Shown: positions 8,081 to 17,095 of the stretch, piece by piece | How the letters are laid out: every line of letters starts with the position of its first letter | How positions within the stretch are numbered: position 1 is the first letter of the stretch | NCBI GenBank assembly: GCA_019623805.1 | Contig: CP053680.1 | Span: 2,768,001 to 2,832,000 of the forward strand | Reading direction: 5' to 3' | Origin: Gammaproteobacteria bacterium (ex Lamellibrachia satsuma) | Lineage (GTDB): Bacteria > Pseudomonadota > Gammaproteobacteria > Chromatiales > Chromatiaceae | DNA: 64,000 bases | Program-made: the position numbers and the translations under genes | The notes under the pieces: model-generated | Databases searched by the model: none | What the model saw: only the letters and a program-made list of their open reading frames with translations | Told to the model about the DNA's origin: nothing

Positions 8081-9172
8081 TCAATCCTCGCGGGGTGCAT
8101 CCAGGGCATAGGGTCTCGGGTCGAGAGTCGGTTCTCTCTCCAGGATCATATCGGCCATCAGGCGGGCAGAGGCGGGGGCCAATACCACGCCGTTCCGGTA
8201 GTGGCCGGAATTGACGTAGAGGCCCTTGATTTCGGGTACCAGCCCGATGTAGGGGATACCGTACGGTGAACCTGGACGCAGCCCCGCCCAATGGTGCTCG
8301 ATCTCGGCACCTTCAAGCACGGGGAAGTGCTGAATTGCGTACTTTTTCAGTTCCTCTCTGGTCGCGTTGGAGGTTGTTTTTTTGAAATCACCATGTTCCA
8401 GAGTACTGCCTACCAGAACCCTGCCATCCCGGCGGGGAATGACATAGCGGTTTTCGTGTAACACGATTCGCGAAACATCCCCCGGCTGGCCTTTGAAAAG
8501 TATCATCTGTCCCCGTACCGGTGAGATATCCGGGGCCACTGGCATTGCCTGCAACAGGCGGCCACTCCAAGCGCCGGCACAGACCACAACCCGGTCTGCC
8601 TCGAAATGGTCGCCGGCGGTTTTGATGCCGGTGATACGTCCATCCCGGATAAGCAGTTCGGTGACCTCTGCATCTTCGATGATTTTGACCAGGGGGGCGA
8701 TGGCGAGCCTGGTTGCTTTCGCCAGGCGCGGGTTGCGTATCTGGGCAACCTGCGGCATCCAGACCGTGGTTTCCGCTACGGCTGAAAGGGAGGGTTCGCA
8801 CTTCCTTGTTTCATGCCCGTTCAGTAACTGCAGCGTCTGTCCGGTCTCATTTGCCCAGGCAGTCGCTCGCTTCTCGTCACCCGGCTCCAGAATAAGCAGG
8901 CCATTTTGGGTATATTCCGGGTCGATGCCGCTATCCTGGGTGAGCGAACGGGCCAGATCTGCATAATGGGATTGGCTCCAGCCGGCCAGTGCAGTGACCG
9001 AATTCGCATAGCGCCAGGGGTAGAGCGGGGAGACGATGCCGCCACCTGCCCATGAGGATTCACGGCCGGTTTCCCTGCGTTCGATCAGAGTTACCCGCAT
9101 GCCGGCGGATTGAAGTTCCCATGCGGTCAGCATACCGATGATGCCACCGCCGATGATGAGACAATCACTCAT
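8081..9172 (-). CDS. thiO: Glycine oxidase ThiO (FAD-dependent amine oxidase)
   Basis: A DAO-fold flavoprotein of 363 residues. The FAD-binding Rossmann motif IIGGGIIG is at 6-13, followed by the glutamate that contacts the adenosine ribose (LIERRETG). The middle has WSGRLL and SPVRGQMILF, and the C-terminus HHWAGLRPGSPYGIPYIG and GHYRNGVVLAPAS, typical of ThiO. It oxidises glycine to iminoglycine for the thiazole half of thiamine. The gene is divergent from the minor pilin operon, the same neighbour pair that I recall in Pseudomonas. No other thiamine genes are adjacent. Confidence 0.9.
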   Translation of the reverse strand: MSDCLIIGGGIIGMLTAWELQSAGMRVTLIERRETGRESSWAGGGIVSPLYPWRYANSVTALAGWSQSHYADLARSLTQDSGIDPEYTQNGLLILEPGDEKRATAWANETGQTLQLLNGHETRKCEPSLSAVAETTVWMPQVAQIRNPRLAKATRLAIAPLVKIIEDAEVTELLIRDGRITGIKTAGDHFEADRVVVCAGAWSGRLLQAMPVAPDISPVRGQMILFKGQPGDVSRIVLHENRYVIPRRDGRVLVGSTLEHGDFKKTTSNATREELKKYAIQHFPVLEGAEIEHHWAGLRPGSPYGIPYIGLVPEIKGLYVNSGHYRNGVVLAPASARLMADMILEREPTLDPRPYALDAPRED

Positions 9173-9285
9173 GGATTACTGCCTTATGATTTCAGGTGCT
9201 ATTCTTCGACTCCTCCCCCGCGCCCCAGTGTCGACCGCTTCACATTTCTGGATTTAGAGACGCCGTTTATCGGGAAATCGGTGCA

Positions 9286-9307
9286 GTTTATCCTGTTAGG
9301 GATAAAC
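9286..9307. promoter_or_regulatory. Inverted repeat upstream of the minor pilin operon
   Basis: GTTTATCC (9286-9293) and GGATAAAC (9300-9307) form a perfect 8-bp inverted repeat with a 6-base loop, 33 bp ahead of the fimT ATG. It could be an operator or a leader hairpin; no T-run follows. A CCGTTTATC motif about 20 bp upstream loosely resembles AlgR sites that drive this operon in Pseudomonas, but that resemblance is weak. Confidence 0.35.
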
Positions 9308-9340
9308 AGGCTCCAGGTTTTTGCTATAGAGAGTATCGAG

Positions 9341-9859
9341 ATGAACAGATTACGTGGATTTACGCTGATTGAATTGATGGTCACCCTGGCGGCGGGCATC
9401 ATCCTGCTGGCTGTGGGGATACCTGCATTCACCACTATGATGGCCAACAACCAGTCGGCCGCCTATGCCAACGATCTGGTGATGGCGTTGAATCTGGCCC
9501 GCAGTGAGGCGGTGAAGCGCAAGATGCCTGTTGCGGTCTGCGCCAGTAATGCAGCCAATACTGCTTGCGACCAGGACAACTGGGAGAACGGCTGGCTGTT
9601 GTTTACCGATGTGAATACCAATGGGGGTTATGCTCTGGCCGATGATGGTCCGCTGCTGCGAGTCTGGGGTGCTCCGGGGGGAGTGCTGACTGTCCTGGCG
9701 GCACCGGATTTCGTTCGCTTCACTGTCAATGGGGAGCTGGATAACGCTAACCCACTATCGATCACCACGGAACTGGCACACTGCACGGGACAGCAGGGCA
9801 GGGCGTTCACGGTTACGGTGACCGGGTACGTTTCGGTGGCCAGGGCGGCCTGTAACTGA
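9341..9859 (+). CDS. fimT: GspH/FimT-type minor pseudopilin
   Basis: A 172-residue minor pilin with a short type III (prepilin) leader cut at G|FTLIELMVTL, giving an N-terminal Phe, Glu at +5 and a hydrophobic helix. The globular part carries the GspH/FimT hallmark LLFTDVNTNG and a C-terminal Cys pair (AHC...AACN). The frame is open upstream to 9110 but ATG 9341 gives the normal six-residue leader. It initiates a tight operon with pilV, pilW, pilX and pilY1. In Pseudomonas the equivalent gene is fimU, so fimT versus fimU naming is uncertain. Confidence 0.9.
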   Translation: MNRLRGFTLIELMVTLAAGIILLAVGIPAFTTMMANNQSAAYANDLVMALNLARSEAVKRKMPVAVCASNAANTACDQDNWENGWLLFTDVNTNGGYALADDGPLLRVWGAPGGVLTVLAAPDFVRFTVNGELDNANPLSITTELAHCTGQQGRAFTVTVTGYVSVARAACN

Positions 9860-9864
9860 AGTTG

Positions 9865-10455
9865 ATGACGGGAATCGAAATGAGATCCAGGCAGAGAGAG
9901 ACATCAACAAACCGCAATGCAGGTTTCACCCTGATGGAGGTGCTGGTCACCGTCATCATCCTCTCCATTGGATTGCTGGGGGTTGCGGGCATGCAGTTCA
10001 ACTCCCTGAAGAGCAACCAGGGTGCACTGCAGTCCTCATTGGCGACCATGCTGGTGTTGGATGGTGCTGACCGGTTGCGCTCCAATACAGCCGGGGTGAC
10101 CAATGCCGAATATAACCTGATATTTGCAGCCGTTGCAGATCCGGGGTGCATCGCTGCGGCGGCGGGCTGTACGCCGGCACAACTGGCCGATTACGATGCA
10201 TCTGTCTGGTTTGGCAATGTTGCGGCACTGTTGCCTGGAGGCCAGGGGGTGATCTGTCTCGACAGCACCCCGGACGATGGCGCCGGCACCCTGAACGGTA
10301 CCGGGATTCTCAATCAGGGCGATGCAGGATGCGATGGGGTTGCGACCAATGGTCTGAATCAGTATGTGGTCAAGGTCTGGTGGGATCATGATCGTGATGG
10401 TGTGTCTGCCGTCAACACCCCGCTTCGGCGTTTTGTGATGAGTGTGATTCCATGA
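9865..10455 (+). CDS. pilV: Type IV pilus minor pilin PilV
   Basis: The prepilin motif G|FTLMEVLVTVIILSIGLLG and the following MQ.NSLKSNQ region are typical of PilV. PilV is part of the initiation/tip complex that primes pilus assembly at the inner membrane. Starts at 9865 or 9880 are both possible; both give somewhat long leaders. The 3' end overlaps pilW (ATGA). Near the C-terminus WWDHDRDG forms an acidic loop like a calcium site, a feature shared with other proteins in this operon. Confidence 0.93.
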   Translation: MTGIEMRSRQRETSTNRNAGFTLMEVLVTVIILSIGLLGVAGMQFNSLKSNQGALQSSLATMLVLDGADRLRSNTAGVTNAEYNLIFAAVADPGCIAAAAGCTPAQLADYDASVWFGNVAALLPGGQGVICLDSTPDDGAGTLNGTGILNQGDAGCDGVATNGLNQYVVKVWWDHDRDGVSAVNTPLRRFVMSVIP

Positions 10456-11462
10456 GCGATATTATGATCAACCGCCGCTACAGTCAGGGCCTGACCCTGG
10501 TGGAACTGATGATCGCCATCGTCCTCAGTCTGATCCTGATGGCGGGTGCGACCTCGATCTTCATGGCCAGCAAGCAGACCTTCAATCTGGAGGAGGATGT
10601 CTCCAGGGTGCAGGAGAACATGCGTTATGTAGCCAACCGTTTCAGTAACGATCTGGCCGGCAGCGGTTTCTACGGTTGTTTTCCCTCCAATCGCAGCAGT
10701 AACACTACCGTGACCAACACAGTAACGGACAACGGTACCGCCAGTCCCACGCAGCTCTACGATTTCTCCCAGGTGATCAGTGGGTTGGATGGAGGGACTG
10801 TAGGCGGTGTGGAACTGCCGGATCAGGTGGCTGTTCATTTCGCCCTGGCCGGTACAGAGGTGCCTGTGAACGGCACAATGGGTACCCAGGTTGGTGATGT
10901 GCCGGTGGATGCCAACGCGCCAAACTATGCCGACCTGTCCAGGGGAGATATCGTTTCAGTGAGTGACTGCAATGCAGTGGCAGTCTTTCTGGTCACTGCG
11001 GTTCCTGCGGGAAGCCTCAACCACGATGCGAGCACTACCATTGACGGTGTCAGTAACTTTGCCACTGGCATAGAGCATGTCTTCGGCCACATCGACTACT
11101 CATCTGCGACCGTATACAAAATGGATGCGGTGAACTATGAACTGCGAACTCAAACGGCTGACGGCCTGACAACCAGTGGGCTCTATGCGACCCGGCTTGG
11201 CGATGCCAACCCGCAACTGCTGATTGCAGGGGTGGAGAATTTTCAGGTCACATACGGCATAGATCTCAATGCGGATGGCACAGCTGACCGCTTTGTCGAC
11301 TGGGATGCCGTGGGAGTAGCGATCAACGATGTCACCAGTCTACATGTCACGCTAACGATCAATCCGGGCGACCCGGTGGCCCAGGCCCAGGGTAGGGATG
11401 CAAATTATACGAGGGATCTTGCGTTCACGGTGAAACTGAGAAACCGGGATGGAGACATTTGA
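10452..11462 (+). CDS. pilW: Type IV pilus minor pilin PilW
   Basis: A 336-residue minor pilin with cleavage at G|LTLVELMIAIVLSLIL and the typical PilW continuation (ATSIFMASKQTFNLEED..RVQENMRYV). It belongs to the PilVWX/PilY1 tip complex. An acidic loop DLNADGTAD sits near residue 275. ATG 10452 overlaps the pilV stop, and its own TGA overlaps the pilX start (TGATG), so translation is coupled on both sides. Confidence 0.94.
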   Translation: MSDIMINRRYSQGLTLVELMIAIVLSLILMAGATSIFMASKQTFNLEEDVSRVQENMRYVANRFSNDLAGSGFYGCFPSNRSSNTTVTNTVTDNGTASPTQLYDFSQVISGLDGGTVGGVELPDQVAVHFALAGTEVPVNGTMGTQVGDVPVDANAPNYADLSRGDIVSVSDCNAVAVFLVTAVPAGSLNHDASTTIDGVSNFATGIEHVFGHIDYSSATVYKMDAVNYELRTQTADGLTTSGLYATRLGDANPQLLIAGVENFQVTYGIDLNADGTADRFVDWDAVGVAINDVTSLHVTLTINPGDPVAQAQGRDANYTRDLAFTVKLRNRDGDI

Positions 11463-12160
11463 TGGTAAAGCAGTCTAACAACCGCTGCCGGGTTCTGCAG
11501 TCCAAGCCAGAGCGGGGCGCGACGTTGATCTTTGCGCTCATGCTGTTGATGGTACTGACGGTGCTCGGTATCTCGGGTATCAGCAACTCGGTGCTGGAAG
11601 AGCGCATGTCGGGAAATTTCTACCACGCCAACACTGCTTTCCAGGCTGCCGAGACGGCATTGCGGGTCGCTGAAGAGTGGCTGGATGCTGAAGTTTATGG
11701 TCATGCGAGCGGTTGGGAAGGTGGTGCGAAGGACATGTTTAAGTTAGGTGGCACCGGACTGCAGGGACTTTATGATTCTTCTCCAGGGGCAATAAATAAC
11801 GACAAAATATGCCAGGGTCAGGCAGGTTGCGGTTTCGACCCAACCGATGAAACCGACTGGTGTGACGCCGCCCCGCCTGCATGTCCTTTGGCAGACGGTT
11901 TCGTCACACTGGGCAGCAACGATCTGGGTACCGGGGTACTGGCCCCCGTGGGGGATCCCAACGATGCAACGAATCGGGTGGTGGCGCAGCAGCCCCGTTT
12001 CATTATCGAGTACATCGGCGAGGCGGATGTACAGAAACCACTGGAAGTCGGGCAGGTGGTTGCACCCTCGAAACTCGCTTTCCGTATCACCGCTATCGGC
12101 TGGGGTCAGGAACTCACGATTCGTGAAGTCCTGCAGAGCCACTATCTGATATCCCAATAA
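11462..12160 (+). CDS. pilX: Type IV pilus minor pilin PilX
   Basis: The N-terminus ERGATLIFALMLLMVLTVLG has the PilX layout: a non-Phe mature start, a hydrophobic helix, then ERMSGNFYHANTAFQAAE, which is strongly conserved in PilX. The 232-residue product has several Cys in the middle (CQGQAGCGFD, WCDAAPPACP) likely to form disulfides. PilX links the minor pilins to PilY1. Start ATG overlaps the pilW stop. pilY1 follows after 21 bp. Confidence 0.93.
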   Translation: MVKQSNNRCRVLQSKPERGATLIFALMLLMVLTVLGISGISNSVLEERMSGNFYHANTAFQAAETALRVAEEWLDAEVYGHASGWEGGAKDMFKLGGTGLQGLYDSSPGAINNDKICQGQAGCGFDPTDETDWCDAAPPACPLADGFVTLGSNDLGTGVLAPVGDPNDATNRVVAQQPRFIIEYIGEADVQKPLEVGQVVAPSKLAFRITAIGWGQELTIREVLQSHYLISQ

Positions 12161-12181
12161 TTTGGGATGGATGAGGTTGTC

Positions 12182-15100
12182 ATGAACAAACTGAACAGAA
12201 TGATGAAGCAGATTACCGCAAACCGGCAGTTTCGGCGTGGTATCAACTACCTGGGGGCAGCCATGCTGGTGATGGTCTCATCCAGCAGTAATGCCTCCCC
12301 TGGCCCCCTGTCACTGGTCCCTTTGTTTCTGCAGCAGCCGGTGCCGCCCAATATCTTTTTCATGCTCGATGATTCCGGCAGTATGGATTGGGAGGTACTG
12401 TTGACTAAGGGTGCACTGGCTACCATGTCGAGCAGCGAACAAACCGCGCAAAATAGGGGCAACGTGGACTTCAGCCCTAGAGACGATCCCCCCCGCCAGT
12501 TCACGAGGCGGAAACACTGTGCCGGTTACAACGCACTGGCATACGATCCGACCCAGACCTATACGCCCTGGAAAGGGGAGAGCTTTCAGGGTGTCCCCTT
12601 TGCAGACCAGGATCCCGGAAATGCGATGGTCAACCCTTACACAGGGGCCACCAGCACCAGTTCCTGCCACTCGTCGTCGGGTTACGTCTACAACTATAAC
12701 GGCCGTACCTGCGATCTGACGACCCAATTCAATACCGGCGGCGCCTTCTACTTCGTCTGGAACGATGCCAACGGTGACGGTGAATATCAGGTCGGCGAGT
12801 GTCCTACCACTGATAGCGATCGAGTATACGTCGCACAGCTGGGTCTGTTTGGCACCGAGGAGAATCCCAACTCCCAGACCAACTACGCCAACTGGTTCAG
12901 TTACTACCGTAAGCGCGAATATGTCATGAAACGCGCCATGAGCGAGGTGATACAAGAGTCTACGGAACGCCTGGGCCTGGGCACCATCAACCAGAATAAT
13001 GCTGTGATACGAAATTCTGGCGATCCGTACGAGGTGGGTACCGTGGTCAAGGATGTGGACGACCAGACCCTGCCTATCAATCAGGATGCGGTGACGGCAA
13101 AGAGTACCCTGCTGCACAATCTGTTAAGGGTTAACTCCGGTAGTGGCACGCCGTTACGCCAGGGCTTGGAGAATGTGGGTAAATACTTCAGGAATGAGAT
13201 GAACAGCAGTGCGCTGTTTGATTTTACGCCGCCGGACGATCCGGATAGTGCTGCGGGCCATTCGCCCATACTGTCGGCTGAGAATGGCGGCATCTGTCAA
13301 CAGAACTTTGCCATCGTGCTTTCAGATGGTTACTGGAACGGCAATGATCCCTCGGTGGACGATGCTGATGGTGATGGGGATACCCTCTACGATGGGCAGT
13401 CCTACGCAGATGACGAACCCAATACCCTCGCTGACGTGGCGATGGAGTATTATGAAAACGATCTGCTGGACAGCCTGGCGAATGACGTGGGTACCGTTTC
13501 GATTACTCGTGGTCAGGATGACAACCCGCAGCAGCATCTGGTCACCTTTACCGTTGCATTTGGTATAACAGGCACCATTCCCGATGAGGATCCAGCGGGC
13601 GGTCCCTGCCTGCCTCCCAACCGCACAGACTCTGTTGCCGCTCAGAACTGGCCGACCCGTTGTGATGCGACCCTGCCCACCGGTTGGCCGACCCCGGTGG
13701 AAAATACCTCGACCACGGTAGACGATATGTTGCACGCTGCCTGGAACGGCCGGGGTCTCTACCTGAATGCAAAGGATCCTGATGATCTGATCCGGCGGTT
13801 CCAGGATGCGATCAGCAACATCTCATCCCGCGAGACAACCGCAGCGGCAGCGGTGGCGGTAAACTCCATCAATCTGATAAATGGGGATTTCATCTTCCAG
13901 GGACGCTTCGACTCCACCAACTGGAGCGGCGAACTCAGGGCGATTCAGATTGGTCAAGACGGTAACGGTCAACTGGCCTGGACCACGGCCACGACCCTGG
14001 ATCTACGTGCAGACCCCAGGGTGATGGTTACCTACAACGGCACTCAGGGCATAGGCTTCCATCTGCCGGCCGACTATCAGTCCCCCGGTGGTAATGAGAT
14101 GACAGCGGCCCAGGTGGCGGATCTGATGACCAACGCACCATTTGCTGCGGATACTGTCGATGCAGTCGAGAAGGCAGCCAATCAGGCCTATGGCGAAAGT
14201 CTGGTGGACTTTCTGCGGGGTGATCACAGCAACGAAGGGTTTGATCCCACCGATTTCCGCTCCCGTGGCGGTCACAGGCTGGGGGATATCATCCACTCCG
14301 CGCCGTTCTATGTAGGCGACCCCTATGCAGCGCTCTATCCTGACAATATCGAGGGTGGTGGTAACAACTCCTATCAGCAGTGGGCCAATGTCGATGCCCT
14401 CGGTCGGCGCAAGATGCTCTACGTCGGCGCCAACGATGGCGCATTGCATGGTTTCAACGCAGAGACAGGTGTAGAGATATTTGCCTATTTTCCACAGGCC
14501 GTCTACTCCAGTGAAAACCGCGGAGGCCTGCACTGGCTGGCGGATCAGAATTATGATCACAGCTACTATGTGGACCAGACACCGGTGGCGGCAGAGGTTT
14601 TTGTCGATTCACCTAACGATAATTTGGGACGCCGCTGGCGAACGGTTCTCGTGGGTGGTCTGCGGGGCGGCGGCCGGGCGCTGTTTGCCCTGGATGTCTC
14701 TGATCCCACCGCCTTCGATAGTGAGGTCACTGCAGCGGGCAAGGTGTTGTGGGAGTTCACCCATGACGACCTGGGTTATACTTACAGCCAGCCGACCATT
14801 GCCCGGTTGAATGGTCCCGTTGTGAATGGCGCCAATACCGGGCGCTGGGCTGCTATCTTCGGTAACGGCTATAACCCCGGTCCTGCTTCAGACGGCAAGG
14901 CCAAACTCTTTATCGTCTATCTGGATAACCAGGCGCCCCGGTTTAAGGTTATCGATACCGGCATCGGCAGCATCGCCAATGGCGATTGTCTGGATGCCAC
15001 CAGTAACTGTAACGGCATGTCGACCCCCGCAGTACTCGACCTTAGTGGTGATGGTATCGCGGATCGGGTCTATGCGGGTGATGTTTTGGGTAATCTCTGG

Positions 15101-15952
15101 GCGTTTGATCTTACCAGTGCAGACTCCAATCAGTGGGGGCCTGCTTTTGGCACGATCGCCAACCCATTACCTTTTTTTAGCGCAAAGGATGACGCTGACA
15201 ATGCCCAGCCTATCACCGGCAAGCCCACGGCAATATTCCATCCCAGCAAAAGGGATCTTGCGACTGAACCGAACCTGATGGTCTATTTTGGTACCGGTCA
15301 ATATATTACCGAGGGTGATCTTACCTCTGCAGGGACCCAGAGTTTTTATGGTCTGTGGGATAGCGGCGCACAGATTGCAGTGGCCCGTGACACCGTATTG
15401 GTAGAGCAAACGGTCACGGAACAGACTGTGAGTGTTGATGGTGAGGATGTAGAAGTTCGCCTGCTGAGTGACCATCTGGTGAACTACGACTTCAAGAAAG
15501 GCTGGTTTATTGACTTTCCAACGGCTAAAGAGCGGATGGTCGTCAGCCCCATTGTTTTCGGTGACTATATCTTCTATGCCACGCTCATTCCTTCCGGCAG
15601 CACATGTGGCGCCGTCTCCGGTCAGAGTTGGTTGATGGTACACAATATCACCAATGGTGGTGAGCCCAATTCGGTTGCCCTTGACATCAATAACGATGGT
15701 AATTTCGATGCTCAGGACAAAGTGGGTGGTGAAAATGTCGGCGGTGTGAAGTCGGGTTCGATCTATTGGCAGCCGTCGCTGGTCAGAATGAACGGCAAGC
15801 CCACAATGATTCTGCCTACCGATGGTGGAGGTGGCGGTGGTGGCGGTGGTGATGACCCCGATCCCTGCCAGGGTGTGGACGCTGATTGTAACAGCATGCC
15901 TCCCCCTGCGAATATAGGTAAGCGGTCTTCCTGGGCCAGGTTCCGTTTCTGA
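12182..15952 (+). CDS. pilY1: Type IV pilus tip adhesin/biogenesis protein PilY1
   Basis: A 1256-residue secreted protein. A signal peptide is followed by FFMLDDSGSMDWE, a von Willebrand A-type metal site (DxSxS). The C-terminal half is a PilY1 beta-propeller, with GANDGALHGFNAETG, GGRALFALD and DLSGDGIADRVYAGDVLGNL, the last holding the acidic loop equivalent to the known calcium site. Further DxNGDG-type loops occur (DANGDGE, DADGDGD, DINNDGNFD). The end has a run of nine glycines and an Asp/Cys-rich tail. ATG 12182 has GAGG 5 bases ahead and is preferred over ATG 12167. PilY1 couples surface contact to adhesion, pilus retraction and signalling. Confidence 0.95.
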   Translation: MNKLNRMMKQITANRQFRRGINYLGAAMLVMVSSSSNASPGPLSLVPLFLQQPVPPNIFFMLDDSGSMDWEVLLTKGALATMSSSEQTAQNRGNVDFSPRDDPPRQFTRRKHCAGYNALAYDPTQTYTPWKGESFQGVPFADQDPGNAMVNPYTGATSTSSCHSSSGYVYNYNGRTCDLTTQFNTGGAFYFVWNDANGDGEYQVGECPTTDSDRVYVAQLGLFGTEENPNSQTNYANWFSYYRKREYVMKRAMSEVIQESTERLGLGTINQNNAVIRNSGDPYEVGTVVKDVDDQTLPINQDAVTAKSTLLHNLLRVNSGSGTPLRQGLENVGKYFRNEMNSSALFDFTPPDDPDSAAGHSPILSAENGGICQQNFAIVLSDGYWNGNDPSVDDADGDGDTLYDGQSYADDEPNTLADVAMEYYENDLLDSLANDVGTVSITRGQDDNPQQHLVTFTVAFGITGTIPDEDPAGGPCLPPNRTDSVAAQNWPTRCDATLPTGWPTPVENTSTTVDDMLHAAWNGRGLYLNAKDPDDLIRRFQDAISNISSRETTAAAAVAVNSINLINGDFIFQGRFDSTNWSGELRAIQIGQDGNGQLAWTTATTLDLRADPRVMVTYNGTQGIGFHLPADYQSPGGNEMTAAQVADLMTNAPFAADTVDAVEKAANQAYGESLVDFLRGDHSNEGFDPTDFRSRGGHRLGDIIHSAPFYVGDPYAALYPDNIEGGGNNSYQQWANVDALGRRKMLYVGANDGALHGFNAETGVEIFAYFPQAVYSSENRGGLHWLADQNYDHSYYVDQTPVAAEVFVDSPNDNLGRRWRTVLVGGLRGGGRALFALDVSDPTAFDSEVTAAGKVLWEFTHDDLGYTYSQPTIARLNGPVVNGANTGRWAAIFGNGYNPGPASDGKAKLFIVYLDNQAPRFKVIDTGIGSIANGDCLDATSNCNGMSTPAVLDLSGDGIADRVYAGDVLGNLWAFDLTSADSNQWGPAFGTIANPLPFFSAKDDADNAQPITGKPTAIFHPSKRDLATEPNLMVYFGTGQYITEGDLTSAGTQSFYGLWDSGAQIAVARDTVLVEQTVTEQTVSVDGEDVEVRLLSDHLVNYDFKKGWFIDFPTAKERMVVSPIVFGDYIFYATLIPSGSTCGAVSGQSWLMVHNITNGGEPNSVALDINNDGNFDAQDKVGGENVGGVKSGSIYWQPSLVRMNGKPTMILPTDGGGGGGGGGDDPDPCQGVDADCNSMPPPANIGKRSSWARFRF

Positions 15953-15979
15953 TAGTTGCCTCTGCGGCAGGAGTTTAAG

Positions 15980-16378
15980 ATGAATCGAAGTGGATTAGAG
16001 AGAGTAAAGCAAGGTATCCGCATCGGCTTGCTCGCCACAACGCTGCTCAGCTCCATGGCGATGTCGGAAGGTCGCTTCAGCGGATTTTTGGGGTCGGGTA
16101 GCGGCGGGGGAGCCAATACAGAAGGCGAGGATGTCGGATACCAGGTGGAAAATAATGCCATGATCGGGCCATTTGACGGCGCCGACCCGAAAACCCACAA
16201 ACTCTGGATCGATGACACGTTGTATCTGATGCACCCCACGATGAAGGTGATCGGCGGTCCGGCAAAGCTCGGGCTGCTCTCTGCCATCCAGCGCGGGGAG
16301 ATTGTGGAGATCTCCGTTCAGTTTGATGAGACGGGGGCGACACTGCCGGTGGTCACCGAGATTCGCCGCCTTCAGTGA
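15980..16378 (+). CDS. Exported hypothetical protein in PilY2 position
   Basis: A 132-residue protein with a signal peptide (IRIGLLATTLLSSMAMSEG), a Gly/Ser-rich linker and a C-terminal beta-rich domain (DDTLYLMHPTMKVIG...GEIVEISVQFDE..TEIRRL). I see no recognised domain. It lies between pilY1 and pilE, where Pseudomonas has the small pilY2 gene, so it may be its functional analogue; sequence alone does not prove homology. ATG 15980 has AGGAG 6 bases upstream and is preferred over the upstream in-frame start. Confidence 0.75.
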   Translation: MNRSGLERVKQGIRIGLLATTLLSSMAMSEGRFSGFLGSGSGGGANTEGEDVGYQVENNAMIGPFDGADPKTHKLWIDDTLYLMHPTMKVIGGPAKLGLLSAIQRGEIVEISVQFDETGATLPVVTEIRRLQ

Positions 16379-16402
16379 GTTGGGATGGATACTGAAAGAG
16401 AG

Positions 16403-16555
16403 GTAGGTCGGGTTAGATGCGCAATGGCTCATAGCAGAAATCAGGCAAACATTTTACGCGCATCGTAACCCGACAAAGCAGCGTCGGGTTACGATGCGCG
16501 GCAAGCCAGGCCGCGAAATTTAAGCTTGGCACAGTGCGCATCTAACCTAACCTAC
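16403..16555. repeat. GTAG-headed palindromic repeat cluster between the pilY2-like gene and pilE
   Basis: Begins GTAGGTCGGGTTAGATGCGC and ends with an inverse copy (CTAACCTAACCTAC). The centre is a perfect 17-bp hairpin: the arm at 16458-16474 (GCGCATCGTAACCCGAC) pairs with 16483-16499. Related copies lie at 23941-24015 and 28304-28384. The GTAG head and palindrome resemble REP sequences moved by RAYT transposases; none is encoded in the window. Confidence 0.7.
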
Positions 16556-16612
16556 AGAAAAAACATTGTTTAGTGGCGTCTCTTTACGGACTCCAAACCC
16601 GAGGATAAACAG

Positions 16613-17062
16613 ATGATTCCAGTGCGACTGGCCAAGGGTTTTACCCTGATAGAATTGATGATCACGCTGGCCGTTATGGCAATCATCCTGGCGGTGGGTT
16701 ATCCGATGTACACCACTCAGGTGCTGAAGTCGCATCGGGTCGATGCCAAGAGTGTGCTGATGCAAGTCGCCCTGCTTCAGGAGCGTTACTATGTCGTCAA
16801 TGGCGATTATGGTACCGCAGTGGAGTTGGGGGCGGAGTATACGAATGTGGTCAATGGTGTGGACCGTGATGGCGATGGCAATGGCGACTACTACACTTTT
16901 GGAGTGGACGAAGATCCGGACAACAATGCCTTGACGGATGATTTTATTATCACGGCCACCACCGCCGGTGCGCAGACAGGTGATGCCGATTGCGCCACTT
17001 TTACCATCGACCAGGCTGGTGCCAGAGCTGCCACTGGAGCGGACACTGACAACTGCTGGTAG
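16613..17062 (+). CDS. pilE: PilE-type minor pilin
   Basis: A 149-residue pilin with cleavage at G|FTLIELMITLAVMAIILAV and the PilE/ComP-like YPMYTTQVLKSHRVDAKSVLMQVAL..ERYY core. C-terminal Cys residues (DCATF...DNCW) should form the pilin D-loop disulfide. The domain contains DRDGDGNGD, an acidic loop unusual in PilE. A GAGGA stands 8 bases before the ATG. It is separated from pilY1 by a repeat cluster, which may weaken co-transcription. The gene converges on ispH. Confidence 0.92.
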   Translation: MIPVRLAKGFTLIELMITLAVMAIILAVGYPMYTTQVLKSHRVDAKSVLMQVALLQERYYVVNGDYGTAVELGAEYTNVVNGVDRDGDGNGDYYTFGVDEDPDNNALTDDFIITATTAGAQTGDADCATFTIDQAGARAATGADTDNCW

Positions 17063-17095
17063 TTCTGTGCCGGATCCGGCGCTTCCAAAGGAAGA

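Noticed and set aside
15830..15855. Gly-codon run (GGT/GGC repeats) near the end of pilY1 as a phase-variation tract
   Set aside because: The repeat is a mixed trinucleotide, not a homopolymer, and length changes would stay in frame; only a flexible linker is supported.
17069..17080. GCCGGATCCGGC palindrome between pilE and ispH as a terminator
   Set aside because: Stem is short with no loop room and no T-run on either strand.
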